From Kappaphycus alvarezii (taxonomy: Eukaryota; Rhodophyta; Florideophyceae; Gigartinales; Solieriaceae), in contig NADL03000515.1 in the NCBI GenBank assembly GCA_002205965.3, forward strand, positions 62,001 through 126,000: 64,000 nucleotides of DNA, given 5' to 3'. The notes below the pieces were generated by a model. That model was not told the DNA's origin, searched no databases, and saw only the letters and a list, made by a program, of their open reading frames with translations. Positions 47,485 through 58,780 of this stretch are shown here, piece after piece (within the stretch, counting starts at the first letter, position 1; every line of letters begins with the position of its first letter). A program made the position numbers and the translations under genes.

Positions 47485-47785
47485 GGGAAATTTTTGGGTT
47501 ATTTTAATGCATGGAAGATGTGGTCGGTTATATCCACGTTGCCAATGCGTTATGCGGGATAAGTCGTCGCTGATGGTAACACTGTTCCGAAGTGCATCAA
47601 ATACTGTAATTGGTGCAAGTAATCTGAGAAACGGGGGAATTTTTGGGTTATCTTTATGCATTGAAGATGTGGTCCGTTATACTGTATCCAAGCCGCTAAT
47701 GCGTTACGCGGGGTAAGTCGTCGCTGATGGGTAACGCTATACTGTACATAACCTTCCTTACAGTGGCGGCTCAATGCCAGCGAGA
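47485..47785 (+). repeat. Dispersed repeat B, copies 2 and 3 in tandem
   Basis: Two units (47485-47590 and 47633-47785) start gggaaatttttgggttat or ggggaatttttgggttat; the second ends in ccttccttacagtggcggctcaatgc, as in copy 1. Confidence 0.75.
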
Positions 47786-50294
47786 AATGCATTGAAGTAA
47801 TAAGTAATATACTGTATATGCATCCGAAAAACACACGTATTTGTGTAGACACAAAACAGCAGTAAATCAATCAATATGTTTGATTTGTGTCTACACAAAT
47901 CATGCTTTTGCTCGACGTACTGGCACGTACGGAGTTGATCTGCCATGGACACAAACGCACAAATCCCACCAGATGTGCCTCCGATTTTGCTATGTATCTC
48001 TAGCTAGAGCACTCGTGCTACCACCTCAAACATCCCTCCTCCCCAACTCCTTCCTCAATTCCCTCCTTTCAACCTTTCCACCCCCTTCAAACACATTTAA
48101 GTTCACGCAGTATGGCTACTTCGCAATTTTCAGACTCTAAGGAGATGGCAGAGAGCTCCACATTACGTGAAACGCAGTTCTATTTGTGCAGCACCCATTT
48201 TATGTCAATGTGAGTTTTTCGTGCGGGAGCACAAAATGCTCCACACAAAGACAGATCAAAATCTTCATGAGACGTCTACACAAATTATGATTTTCGGAGG
48301 CGCCTAGTAATATATCAAAGTACACAACATAACTTTTTCCCCCGTAGAGTATAAATTGGGTTTTAATTGTCAAGGACCAATGGTACAGCAGGTGGGGTGT
48401 ATTTTACTGCGAGTTATGCGAAGGTTCGGAGTCTTATGATATTGCATTCAAACTGTGTGGAAGGTTCTACTGTACAGTACAATGTGTGTAATCTTTATGC
48501 GGGGGAACAGAGCATCCTTGAGAACATGCGAGGGAGTATTAGCGAGAAGCTATTCAGAAATGCGTCGTAAAAGCATATTAAACGTCTGCATCACGTGCAA
48601 GGAGAAAACGAAGCGAGTAACGGGGAATTTTGGCATTATTTTAATGTATTGAAGATGTGATCGGTTGTATCCACGCCGCTGCAAGTGCGTTGCGCGGGAG
48701 AAGTCGTCACTGGTATCCACGCCCTTGCAAGTGCGTTGCGCCGGAGAAGTCGTCAATGGGTAACACTAAATAACATTCCTTACAGGGCCGGCTCAATGCC
48801 AGCGAGCAGGCATGCCGTTAGACATAACGGCCGCGAGTAATGAGGAGTCTGCGCTCCTGCTGGGGAGAAGTATCGCGGCGGGTGGCCACGAAAGTAGAGA
48901 GACAGAAGCATAAAATGAAGTTTGTTACTCCGTTTAGATTCCCGCTAGAAGTGTCAAACGACGAAGTAACTATCCCTCCATTCCCCCTTCTTTGGGATGG
49001 ACTCCTTCCAAAAAATTGTACTCGTGATTGCATTGTGGCGATCTGGATGATTTCAATGGGCACGCGAAACTGCTGATAGTCCTGTGCTATTACCATAATG
49101 CGTGAATTAGTCTAAAAATGGAAATTAAATCGTATATACTTTATGCGGGAAGAGGCTTTACTGGAACATTTTTACACAAGGCTGGCCTTCTGCAAAAAAA
49201 ATCCTTGTGAAGTAGTCCCGCCTCACTTTGGCTGTTTCAGACCCTCCAATACACGAACCTGTCCCTCGTCTCGGGCAATAGCCGTCCTACATAACTAGTC
49301 TGAAATCCGCCCCCTTTTCCTCCTTCCACGCTCAGAGGGTGACATCCCGATGCGTTTTCCCAAATCAAGGAGGTGGAACGTTCGGGCGCCGGCCGATCCT
49401 TGGACCAATAGCTAAAGGTGAGGGCTATTCTCGTTCAACAATACTCTAGGTTGAGGGTCACCTCGAAAACCGCCTGCTTGTCTAGGGGCTACTATCTATT
49501 TTTAGTTGGCGGAAATGCTTTCGTGTTCGTACTATAGATCCAGCAACATGCCTTGTACGCAATTGGAGAGGACTGCCAATCTTCGCACCGCTCATAGTAA
49601 ACCAACCCTATTTAGCCCTTTCGACGACATGACTACCAAAGTTTGCGATGCAATTCAGATAGATTTTAAACAGAATCAACGCAGTGTTGTGCTCTCACAA
49701 TGCATGGTACGGTTGGGGTTCTGCAATTGCAGCAAAATCACACTTTCAAGCATGCATTGGATTCTTGCGAGAATTTTATGGGACCGACCACTAAGTGCTC
49801 GATGGTACATTCTCTGGCTGTCCATAACAGCATCACACTGCAGAGTGATGCTGCTATGAAATGAATTGAACTCTGGAGTCATAGTCTGGTTCGCCCATGG
49901 TTAGGCTTAAGTCATAGCCATTGTCGAGTCAAAAGAGGTCGATAACATTACCTGCGCTTCATGGCAATTTGCGAGGACAGACTTTTATCGTGACGTCAAC
50001 AACTGAGACTTGAATTGTAGCACTTTACAACGTGAAAACCACTCTGTGGGTTTTCATCAACATCTAAATTACAGCCAATGAACCCCTCCTTTTCCTCTTC
50101 ATAATTGGAGATGAAGGCTATTTTGATTGGTATAAGTACTGGCGAAGGTAATTCAGCTCGAACGGATATTCTGGCAACTTAGCCAAGGTGATCTTCGCAC
50201 CAGGAGTCCAATTCCCCAGAGTTAATTTTCGACCAGTTTCCTACCCTCATCCATTCAATTTGTGAGAGTTTCGCCGCATCACATCCAAACATCA
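47786..50294. other. Intergenic, small repeats only
   Basis: It contains an inverted repeat atttgtgtagacacaaa / tttgtgtctacacaaat (47840-47856 and 47884-47900), with a related tctacacaaat at 48278, and one more repeat B copy at 48622-48812. The frames at 48.8-49.9 kb mirror each other on both strands and have no domain. 50.1-50.29 kb probably contains the promoter and leader of the next gene. Confidence 0.5.
48622..48812 (+). repeat. Dispersed repeat B, copy 4
   Basis: It has the block gaagatgtgatcggttgtat and ends ccttacagggccggctcaatgccagcgagcaggcatgcc. An internal 41-bp piece (tatccacgcc...agaagtcgtca) is duplicated in tandem. Confidence 0.75.
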
Positions 50295-50835
50295 ATGATG
50301 AAGGCCTCTAGTCTCATTCCCCTTTTTGCACTTATTTCGATCGGGTTTTCAGAGGGTGCTGTTAAAGGGGCAGAGATACCTTTCCAAGGTGTGAAGAAGT
50401 CCGAAACCTCGGTCCGTCAAACATGTGCGGGTAGAGATGACATCTGCCTTACCAATACCTCCCTGGATAGCTTCACATGCTGCAGTGGTTTCACGTGCGT
50501 CTCAAACAGGTGCACGATATCTTCCGGCGGATCTTCCACACTCCCGCAAACATGTCGCAATGCGGAGATTCCTGCAGTTCATTCTCAAGCACTAACCGTT
50601 GTTGTCTCAACCTGAAATGCAAAGATGGGAATTGTTGCGCAGACCTTTTCCGCCCGTGTACCACGTTTAGAGATTGCTGCCAGCCGAGGCGGCCTGGATA
50701 CCTTACTACTTGTCAATCTGGCCAGTGTACTTTCTGTGGAGGAAGTGGTGATCCGTGCTCGTTTTCGCGCCCCTGTTGCAAGGATTTCTTTTGCAGTAGA
50801 GGCAGCTGCCTCTCACTTGTTGACATTCTCCTGTA
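50295..50835 (+). CDS. Secreted cysteine-rich protein, four knot-like modules
   Basis: The ATGs at 50295 and 50298 follow a fungal-type leader (catccaaacatca). Residues 1-21 form a signal peptide: MMK, a hydrophobic core (SLIPLFALISIGF), then SEGA. After a short pro-like spacer come cysteine modules of the form C-x6-C-x(5-10)-CC-x(4-10)-C-x4-C: CAGRDDIC..CC..C..C, a second around CGDSCSS..CC, a third CADLFRPC..CC, and a fourth CGGSGDPC..CC ending in CSRGSC. This is the spacing of inhibitor-cystine-knot folds, stable extracellular proteins. A one-base shift near 50560 (cgcaatgcgg) splits it into two frames; it could be an assembly indel or real. A role as effector, inhibitor or adhesion protein cannot be told from sequence. 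Confidence 0.6.
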
Positions 50836-51983
50836 GAGATCGAGAGTCTGTCCTAAAAGTTTGCTATGGAGCCCACCCGCGAAAATTTCGCAGGTGTCAA
50901 TGGAGCAAGTGAGTAGTGGGGAACTCAATTTCTACTTTATCATCGAGGTGGTCAGAAGTAGTAGACAAGTAGAGTAGTTTTAATGAAGTAATATATGTCC
51001 ACTCCCTTCCTTGCGTGGACAGATCCATTCATAATTGCGTAAAAGCCTCAAGCCAATACGGCAACGTTTCATGAAACATACAGATATCTATAGGTAAGAT
51101 AATGGAGCGGCTAACTTGCAATGACAATGACATTTAATATTCATCTGCGTGCTCCTACGTTGGAAGTCATGTTGAAAGACACACCTTAATTGACGAGATA
51201 GCAGCTCTGAACGCTTCTAGGGCTAGTTGCAAAGACCGTGTGAAATAACAACGAAGATATGCTACTTCTAGCTATAGATTACGAAAGTTGAGAATAGAAC
51301 CGAAAAGGGGGAAAGGTTTGGATGTTTTACCCTTGGAAGATACATCCGATCTATCCCAGAACCGAAAATGTATCAGTTATGTGTTTCTACGAATTCGGCA
51401 ATTAGTAATATTTGAAATTCACTACCACCATACAAGTTGACTGGATATCAGCCAGCTTATCTGATACAGTAAATGATCCCTCCGTGCTCTATCCTTTGCA
51501 ATATTTCGTTTTCTTTATCTTTAGCCTCTATAGCTTCGAATTACTTGTAGTACGGAGTTCCATCTGCTCCTCCCGCAACATTTTAGTGCAAGCAGACTAC
51601 CATAGCAGCCGTCATGTCCAATGCGGCCTGCTTGATGGCTGGCCTGAAGGTAGCATTTTAGGGAGCGTAGTTCCTTCCCCATTACTGTGTCGGTATACCC
51701 TTTTTGAGTTGATTGCGGTTGTCTGGAAAACTATGGGATAGACCGAATATATCTTCCAAGAGTAAAACACCCAAACCTTTTCCCCCGACTACCATACCAG
51801 TTGCCCCACTTTCAGCCAGCTTATTTGTTATAGTAAATGAGCCCCCCGTACTCCCTCATTAGTTTCAACTTCTTGACGAAGAGCCAATCCTTCATTTCTT
51901 TTGCAATCGGAATCCTAGTATTTCCCCCTTCTAGAAATCGATTTCTCTCTTAGCTCGACGTTGTTATTTTTTGAAATTTTTTG
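50836..51983. other. Intergenic with repeat A copy
   Basis: Dispersed repeat A copy 2 lies at 51597-51785. The remainder shows no gene. Confidence 0.55.
51597..51785 (+). repeat. Dispersed repeat A, copy 2
   Basis: It matches 42885-43075: agcagccgtcatgtccaatgcggcctg at the start and gaccgaatatatcttccaagagtaaaa near the end. Confidence 0.7.
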
Positions 51984-51988
51984 CTTCT

Positions 51989-52706
51989 TGATAGGAGTAA
52001 ATCATCGGGAGAAGAGATATTCAGAACCAACTACCCCAAGAAGGAGGTGTTGCAAGCGACAAAAGTGCTGCCGTGGTATAGTTGAACGAATAAAATGGAG
52101 TGTATATGGAAGAGAGTTGAGAGGTCTACAAGCAAGTATGGAAGGGGAAGGGTCTACCACCGACGCTCTGCGACTAGCGTAAGAAAACGTTTTCTTGGGT
52201 CTGAAGTTGACTCTCAACTTCCTACTACTCTGGACTTGGCTTGAAGTTGTCTGCCAACTTGCTTGACCTCCACTAAAGGAAGCAGTTTACTCGGCTTATA
52301 TAGACTTTTGGCTACCCTAAAAGTCTTCAAACAAACAGACTAATAACCATAAAATGCACTCACGGGAATCGTGTGAACCAGAGAGACCATTAGAAGATAT
52401 TTCCTCAAGGTAAATATCTAGGTGCCATACCCATCCAGCCACCCATCGGCCAGGGGTGGAATTGATGTGGCCATTATATAGACCTTTCAGAGTCACTCGT
52501 AGTATCACCCACAACCTAGAACTGTACTGACATCCACTATGACAGCGTGTCCTAAAATAAAAAAATCAACCGATGAATTTGCCACACTCACCAAATTAAA
52601 AATATCTTGCAAATTCAAAAAATGTAAAAATATCTTCCCAGTTCCAATACTGTATACAATTATGGTCCTCATCTAGATTTTTTCGTGTGCGAATTTGCGC
52701 ACATCA
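51989..52706 (-). repeat. 3' LTR of Ty3 element 2
   Basis: The plus strand starts TGATAGGAGTAAATC and ends TTGCGCACATCA. A TATA-like cttatatagac (52295-52305) marks the promoter, reading leftwards. The short frames over it are repeated identically in the other LTR. Confidence 0.95.
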
Positions 52707-52738
52707 CGCCCTCCGCTCAAGACGAACGTCCCGGCTCG

Positions 52739-53835
52739 TCACTGCTCTTCTTCTGTTTCCGTTAGCGTTCGCTGTCTTATTGATAAAACGTATGGTCTCT
52801 CAAACGGGTACGGATGCAACTGATTACCAATATGATGTTCTAAAAAGTAGGTTCGCATTACTGGTACCTCACTTTGTAGCATAGCCTCATATATTGGTTT
52901 GATAACATCGAGGTGGGGTTGAATACATTCTTCTTCCGTGACTCTTCCGAATCTTCCAAGAGTGAAAAAGTATATGTGATATGCAAACTCTTCTGGAAGA
53001 TGCCGGAGGAATGGATGCCGATAAGAAAAGAAGACGCGCATCATCAAGAACGAATCTTCGTAAGATAAGTGCGGTCCATGTAGCGCCCTAAAACATAAAC
53101 AGATGCTTATCATGAAATAAGAAATGACCTGCGCATCGTTCGCATCCTCGGAGATATTGCGCAGCCAAAAAGATAATCTTCTTCTTCCGACTGTATGCTG
53201 TGCATGGTTGTGAAGGAGAGCTAGAGATGAAGTTGTGGTGGACGGTCCCGATGAATGGCCGCGACCAGCTCCTGACGTACTGGGACCTGCACGAGGTCCT
53301 CTCGGGGGACGACCGGAACCTCTTCTGGGCGGGTTGTTGTCTCCCGAAGGTCCTCCTCTGGTCATCATCACTGCTTCAGGAGGATCCTCGCCGCCTCCAA
53401 CGTTCCCAATTTGTGGCGGAGAAACGTAAGGTTCCCATAGAGGATACGGGACCAGTCTGTACTCCATATCCGGGGGTAAGGCGTAACCTCTCAGTCGCAC
53501 GTCTTGGTTGTTCTTGAGAAATACGTAAATTGGACGGATAATATTCAGATACGTTTGCGACAAGTCTCCAGCAGCTACCATTCCATATCTCCTATAGAGT
53601 AATGATATATTACCTCCACAAACTCTGGACCTGCTTCCGTGAACCTTCCGTTTTGGAATGAAAATAGAACTCTTATTAATAGTCGGAAATCTTCTTCAGG
53701 TAGCAATGGTCCGTTCAACGTACGAAAACATAGGCATATATTAATGTAGAAATGGATGATTACGTGGAGTTCGTAGTAGTCCCGCGTAATCGAGATGATC
53801 CATTCCCAGGCCCTTTTTCCTCCCATAGGAATCAT
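52739..53835 (-). CDS. Extra 3' ORF with duplicated unknown domain
   Basis: It starts ATG at 53835, three bases after the integrase TAG, and ends TGA 33 bp before the 3' LTR. A one-base shift at 53575-53581 (atggtag) splits it into 87 and 280 codons. The protein contains the same domain twice. Unit 1 has INICLCFRTLNGPLLPEEDF, IRVLFSFQ, then IIRPIYVFLKNNQDVRLRGY and LVPYPLWEPYV. Unit 2 has ISICLCFRALHGPHLSYEDS, MRVFFSYR, PEEFAYHIYFFTLG, VIKPIYEAMLQSEVPVMRTY and LHPYPFERPYV. A Gly/Pro/Ser/Arg-rich linker of about 58 residues (53.23-53.43 kb) joins them. It has no signal peptide or clear membrane helix, so it is not an obvious envelope protein. I recognise no family. Confidence 0.7.
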
Positions 53836-53836
53836 T

Positions 53837-54890
53837 CTATATAGTTAAAGATGAGTATGCCCCGTGGTTGCGCATAGTCCTGTGTGAGAAGGAATTCTTC
53901 AGGCCTCTGATGATAAGGACCAGACGACGTGCATGGATAGCCCTCCTTGATCTCTTCCCTGTGCTTGAACAGAGCTGATAGTGCGGGTGTCTTTCCTCCG
54001 TGACGATGCAAGGGTTCGAGTACTTGGTTTGGAAGGCCGGCCACTTCACAGCCTGCTGCATTGCTTTTCCATGTACTATAAGTACTTTAGAGCCAACTGA
54101 AAAGGTTCTGACTGCAGTTTCTGCATCCTTATTTCTTGTCTGTGTTAGGGCACGGTGTGATCTCCAGCCTTCGGTGGCCAGTAGTTCAACTTCCCTACTC
54201 TCTTCATCGATAATATTTGTTTCCATGTCTCTCTGTAACATTCTAGGAGCCCTTCCGTACATTAGCTCGAATGGTGAGCGTCCATTTCTTCCTCTTCTTC
54301 GACGATAGCCGTATATTACTTTTGGTAAGGCATCTTCCCACTGGATTTCATTCTCCGACATAGTTTTCGATATTGCTCGTTTAATGGTTCCAACCATCCT
54401 CTCAGCTTTCCCGTTGGACATAGGAGCGTATGCGAGAACGTCTTCAGCTGAATCCCTTTCTCGTCCAAAAAAAGAAGCAGTGAAGTTGCAGTAAAACAAA
54501 GGGCGTTATCCGAGATTATCCTTTTTGGAAGATCCAACGGTTCAATTATTTCTTTTTCGATGAATCTCAGTACCACCTCAGCATTTGCCTCCTCAACTGC
54601 AACTGCTATTGGCCATCCAGTAAGATGTTCCACCCCTATAAGGAGATATTTTTTCCGGAAGAGGTTTCCTTGAACGTTCCCGCAAAGTCAATTGAGAAGG
54701 TTTCAAAGAGACCGGAAACTGGAAAACTTAGAGTTGTCTTATACTTCCGTATTGGAGTGAATTTTTGGCAGTTGTCGCAGCTTTTCACGAAATTATAGAC
54801 GTCCTTATGGATACCGGGCCACCAGAATCTCTCAGTTACGAATTTTTTGGTTGTTTCGAGATCCCAATGCCCTAGCTCATCATGGAAATC
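53837..54890 (-). pseudogene. Ty3 integrase (element 2)
   Basis: The zinc region is readable upstream (DELGHWDLETTKKFV, FWWPG, then C-x2-C at about 54.77 kb). The core shows FSIDFAGTF, RIISDNALCF and, after a shift at an AAAAAAA run near 54470, APMSNGKAERMVGTIKRAI, so D, D and E are all present. The C-terminal module includes RTFSVGSKVLIVHGKAM, with WPAFQTKYSNPCIV. It ends TAG at 53837-53839, directly followed by the extra ORF. There is no chromodomain. It is homologous throughout to the integrase of element 1. Confidence 0.9.
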
Positions 54891-57290
54891 CTCAAGATCT
54901 TCATTCTTTCTTTCAAAGGGGCCACTAGTCGGGGACCGGCTTTAGTGTGCCGGAAGAGTTTCCCATTCCACAATGTAAAAGCCTTTTGATTCCTGCGTAC
55001 CCAATTTCTGTGTTCAAGATCAACCTTTCTCATTTCTAGTCCATCGAGGAATTTGATCAGTCCGTGAATATTAGCTTCGTACTCGTTATCGTTCGGCAAC
55101 TGCAACTCGGCGACTCCGACGATGTCCTCCGAAGCTTTTTCATTTGGAATCAGTGCGTCCCTCAAGCGGGATAGGTAATCGGCAGGCTGATTATTGCGTC
55201 CGGGTCTATACACAATTTCAAACCGATATTCTGCGAAAATGTCGAGCCATCGGGCCAAGCGGTGATGTACATCCTTCTTTTGGAATGCTGTCTTAAGTGC
55301 CTGGTGATCAGTTATCAAGACAAATTTCTCGAGTGATAAAAGGTATACGCGAAACTTTTTCAGCGCGAAGACGACAGCTAGCGCTTCTTTCTCGCAGACT
55401 GAGTATCTCTTTTCCGCATCATTCAGAGTTCGGCTTGCGAATTGAACAGGGTGTGGTCTTCCTTTTTCATCTTTTTGGGACAAAACGGCACCCAAAGACC
55501 GTTCTGAGGCATCTGTCTCCACAACGAATGGTCTCTTGAAATCTGGGTACATGAGAACTGGGGGACACATAGCTTATCTTTAAGCTCCTGAAATGCAGTT
55601 TCCATTTCCTTGTTCCAGTAAAATTTTCCGTTCTTCGTAGTGCTGGTATGTAACGGTGCTGCAGTCTTGGCGAAATCTTTGATAAATCTTCTGTAATATG
55701 AGGCCAGTCCAAAGAAGCTTCGGACCTCCGTCTTTGAAGCGGGCCTTGGTGCCAACTTTATTTTTTAGTTTTCTCTGGATCCACTCTAATTCCCTCTTGG
55801 TCGACGATATGACCGAGTAATTGGATAGAAGTTTTCGCAAAGAAGCATTTGCTCAACTTAATTTTCAAGCTATACTCCGATATCCTCTCCACAACTGTCT
55901 TGACGTGCGAGATGTGCTGATCCAATGTTTCTGAGAATATGACGACATCATCGATATAGACTCTTGCGAATGGAAGTCCTTTCAAAACCTCGTTCATCAT
56001 TCTTTGGAATGTAGCTGGTGCATTCATGAGACCAAAAGGCATCACTTCGAACCTGAACGTACCAACTTTGCTGGTAAAGGTTGTTTTTTCCTTACATTTT
56101 TCATCCAATGGAATCTGCAATAGCCAGTGTAAAGGTCAATTGAGGTGAAATATCTCCCATCCTTCAGGTCCTCGAGGATCTCCTCCATGTTCGGAATCGG
56201 AAATCGATCGGGTATCATTCTCTGGTTCAGTTGTCGGTAATCGACGCAAAAACGCAGCTTTCCATCCTTCTTTGGTGCGACCACAACTGGAAACGACCAT
56301 GGGGATGAAACTGGTCGAATAATATCATTTTTCAGCATACTTGTAACATTTTCTGAGATAAATTGGTCATATTTTGGCGGTTGACGTCTGGGCTTGTGGT
56401 AAATCGGTTGAGTGTCGGTAAGTTCGAACGAGTGAGTAACCGGTACACTTGCTTGTCTTAAATCTGATACACTCCATGCAATTACTTCGGAAGATGTTAA
56501 CATGTCGGATATTTTCAGTGAGGCGGCGGCGGGAAGGTACTGCACTTTTCCTTGGATTTATGCCATTTGGCGCCCTTTTTCTTCTTGATTCTCAACCTCA
56601 ATATTTTGAAGGACCTCTTCCGTCGTGCTCACATCTTCATATATGGAATTCGACGTATTCTTATTTTCTTTGCAAAGGTAATCTTCTTTCATGCTCCGAA
56701 TTCTGTCCTTTGATTCGATATCATCGCAAAAAGAAACATATTCGGTTTCAAACTTATCCTAGAATTCCAGTCGTCATCTGTTTCAAACCCAGAATCATAA
56801 TCGTCCCATGCCATGTTCATTACCCCCAAGGGTACCCTTTTCCACTTCCGAAAGTGTTCGTTGGTTCCGAATCTTCGCTGTCATAGCTAGAAGTGAAATC
56901 TTCACTGTCAGTTTCTTTTAAATCTTCAGGATGCGTGCTTTTGTCGAAATCCAGGGGCACTTCACGGTTCTGCCATCAATACTAACTGAAACCATTTGAT
57001 TGCCCAAGTCAATGCATGTCCCTAGTCTTTCCATGGTAGGGCAGCCAATGATTGCATCGAAAGGGAGATCAGGCATGACAAGAAAGTCTACATCAACTTT
57101 AGAGTCCCCAAAGAACACGGAAACATTGTCAACAGTGCCCATGCATTTTGAGACGGTTCCATCCGCTACAGTTATTTTTCGAGTCGTTGGAGTAATGTCG
57201 AGACCTAGATCTGTCACCAAAGTTTCTGAAATGAGGTTTGGAACAGCACCCGAATCGAAGAAGCCTGGGTTTTCATACCCAATACTTTGA
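54872..57290 (-). pseudogene. Ty3 protease-RT-RNase H (element 2)
   Basis: The protease has FFDSGAVPNLIS (about 57250) and FDAIIGCPTMERLG. The RT has WSFPVVVAPKKDGKLRFCVDYRQLN, SIDLYTGY (motif A), VMPFGLMNAPATFQRMMNEV (motif B) and VYIDDVVIFSETL with both catalytic Asp (about 55945-55955). Then come RSFFGLASYYRRFIK, RNase H FVVETDASERSLGAVLSQK, YSVCEKEALAVVFALKKFRV and ITDHQALKTAFQ, and the linker DIFAEYRFEIVYRPGRNN. At least five one-base shifts (near 57260, 56115, 55755, 55560 and in the acidic spacer at 56.5-56.9 kb) split it. All catalytic residues survive, unlike element 1. Confidence 0.92.
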
Positions 57291-58691
57291 CTGGTACCAG
57301 CTTAAGACGTCTTGGTGCTGTCGAGGCCGATTGAAGAAAAGTTTCTTACCCTTAGCGGACTTATTAGACCTGATAATTTTTTTGAGTTCTTTTCTCGCAT
57401 CCTCTGCGTCGCCCCTCAAAAGTTGACCAAACGTTATCCCAGTTGGGGCCGATGCAAGCTCAGCCACCAAATTGTACCTCTTCACATACTCTAGTACGTC
57501 CTTAGAGATACTCTTAACTTTCTTACTCTTTTTCGTCTTCTTGGCCGGAGTGACTCCCACTCCTGGAACAACTTGATCAGACCTCTTGGTTCGAGGAGGT
57601 ACAGGTGCTGGGATATGCTCCAGCATTCCATAATCTAGCCTAGGTTTCTTCGATAAAATGTTCCCTTCCCCATCCCTTTTTGTCACATTGACTTGACTAA
57701 TCTCTTCAGCGATGGATACGTTACCGGCATACGTCAACCTTTGATCCCTTCTATTTTGTAAGATTTTCACCTCTGGTCCTGACTCACTCCTTGCTTCCGA
57801 TAAATTTGCTCTTCTGTTGTCTTTAGACCAGCAGTTACTTTCATGATGCCCATATCGACCGCACTTTCCACAACGAGTGTTTCTATGTGGATTATCAGGA
57901 CACCTGTTTGCAAAGTGTCCAGGCTTGTGACAGTAAGAACAGACTTCTGCGGCCTTAGGGGCCCCAGACTGGTTCTTCTTAATGGTAAGAGTAAGGCTTT
58001 CCAACTGCGAGGTTATCATGTCAAGTCGATTATCGAATCGGGTTTCCAACCTTTCTTCCAAGTTTTTGACATCGCTCCTGACAGATTCTAATGCCGCTGC
58101 ACTAGTAGCCGGCCTTTGATAATTCTTTTCAGGATGTATGATAGACATCGATGTGCGGGTTTCCCTCGGTACCTCACTCAGTGACTGAAACGTCTCCGAA
58201 TTTTTGACAAATTCTACTATGGTACCCTTCATTCATCAAAAGTGTGAGGGCCCTTGATGAGGAGGAAATCGGAGAGCCGCTTATCCCCCATAGCCGCCTT
58301 ACGCAGCATTCCGTACTTGGCTTGGGCGTTGAACCCAGCCTTTTCATAAAGATCACACAATACACCAATGAGCTTAACAAATCGTCGAAGTTGAGCCGGG
58401 CCTCTATGGCGGTACGAATCATCTCATCTGGTTCGACCTCCTTAGCATACTCTTTCACAAGCCACTCACATACGTCACTGAGTTACGCCCATTCCCGTTA
58501 AGAGACCACCCGTCGATAAACTTGGACTTATATTTGTGCTTTGCGTCACCATGAAGATAGGCAAAGATACTTGCGGCCTTCTCTTCATCGCCCTTCTCAC
58601 TCATCACAACGTTGACATATGTGTAAAGAAACTCCTCAACGTCTTCAGTCTTGCCCCCTGTGAACGTTATACGAGCAGCGTTGAGATCCAT
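57273..58691 (-). pseudogene. Ty3 gag (element 2)
   Basis: The ATG at 58691 (MDLNAARITFTGGKTEDVEE) opens a capsid-like protein broken by shifts near 58480, 58375 and 58240. The main frame (58232-57273, 319 codons) has a coiled RSDVKNLEERLETRFDNRL, knuckles CSYCHKPGHFANRC and CGKCGRYGHHESNC, a Lys-rich nuclear-localisation-like KKTKKSKKVKSISK, and VAELASAPTGITFGQLLRG shared with element 1 (AELASAATGMNFGQLLRG). Confidence 0.9.
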
Positions 58692-58762
58692 GATTACAGA
58701 AAAGAAATCCCAACGAAGTGTTCCTTACTACTGCTCAACTCGAATACCTCGGGTGCAACCCC

Positions 58763-58780
58763 CTCCACAAAAGTACCAAA
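58763..58780 (-). promoter_or_regulatory. Primer-binding site of Ty3 element 2
   Basis: After the 5' LTR the sense strand reads TT then TGGTACTTTTGTGGAG. A TGGTAC start is shared with element 1; the tRNA is not identified. Confidence 0.5.

Noticed and set aside
46312-47661. A 449-codon open frame on the minus strand
   Set aside because: It is a chimera: the first ~70 codons lie in repeat B, the middle is non-LTR copy C, and the end runs antisense through copy B. Not a real protein.
52739-53835. Envelope gene call for the extra 3' ORF
   Set aside because: No signal peptide, no membrane helix and no cysteine pattern of fusion proteins; only the position fits.
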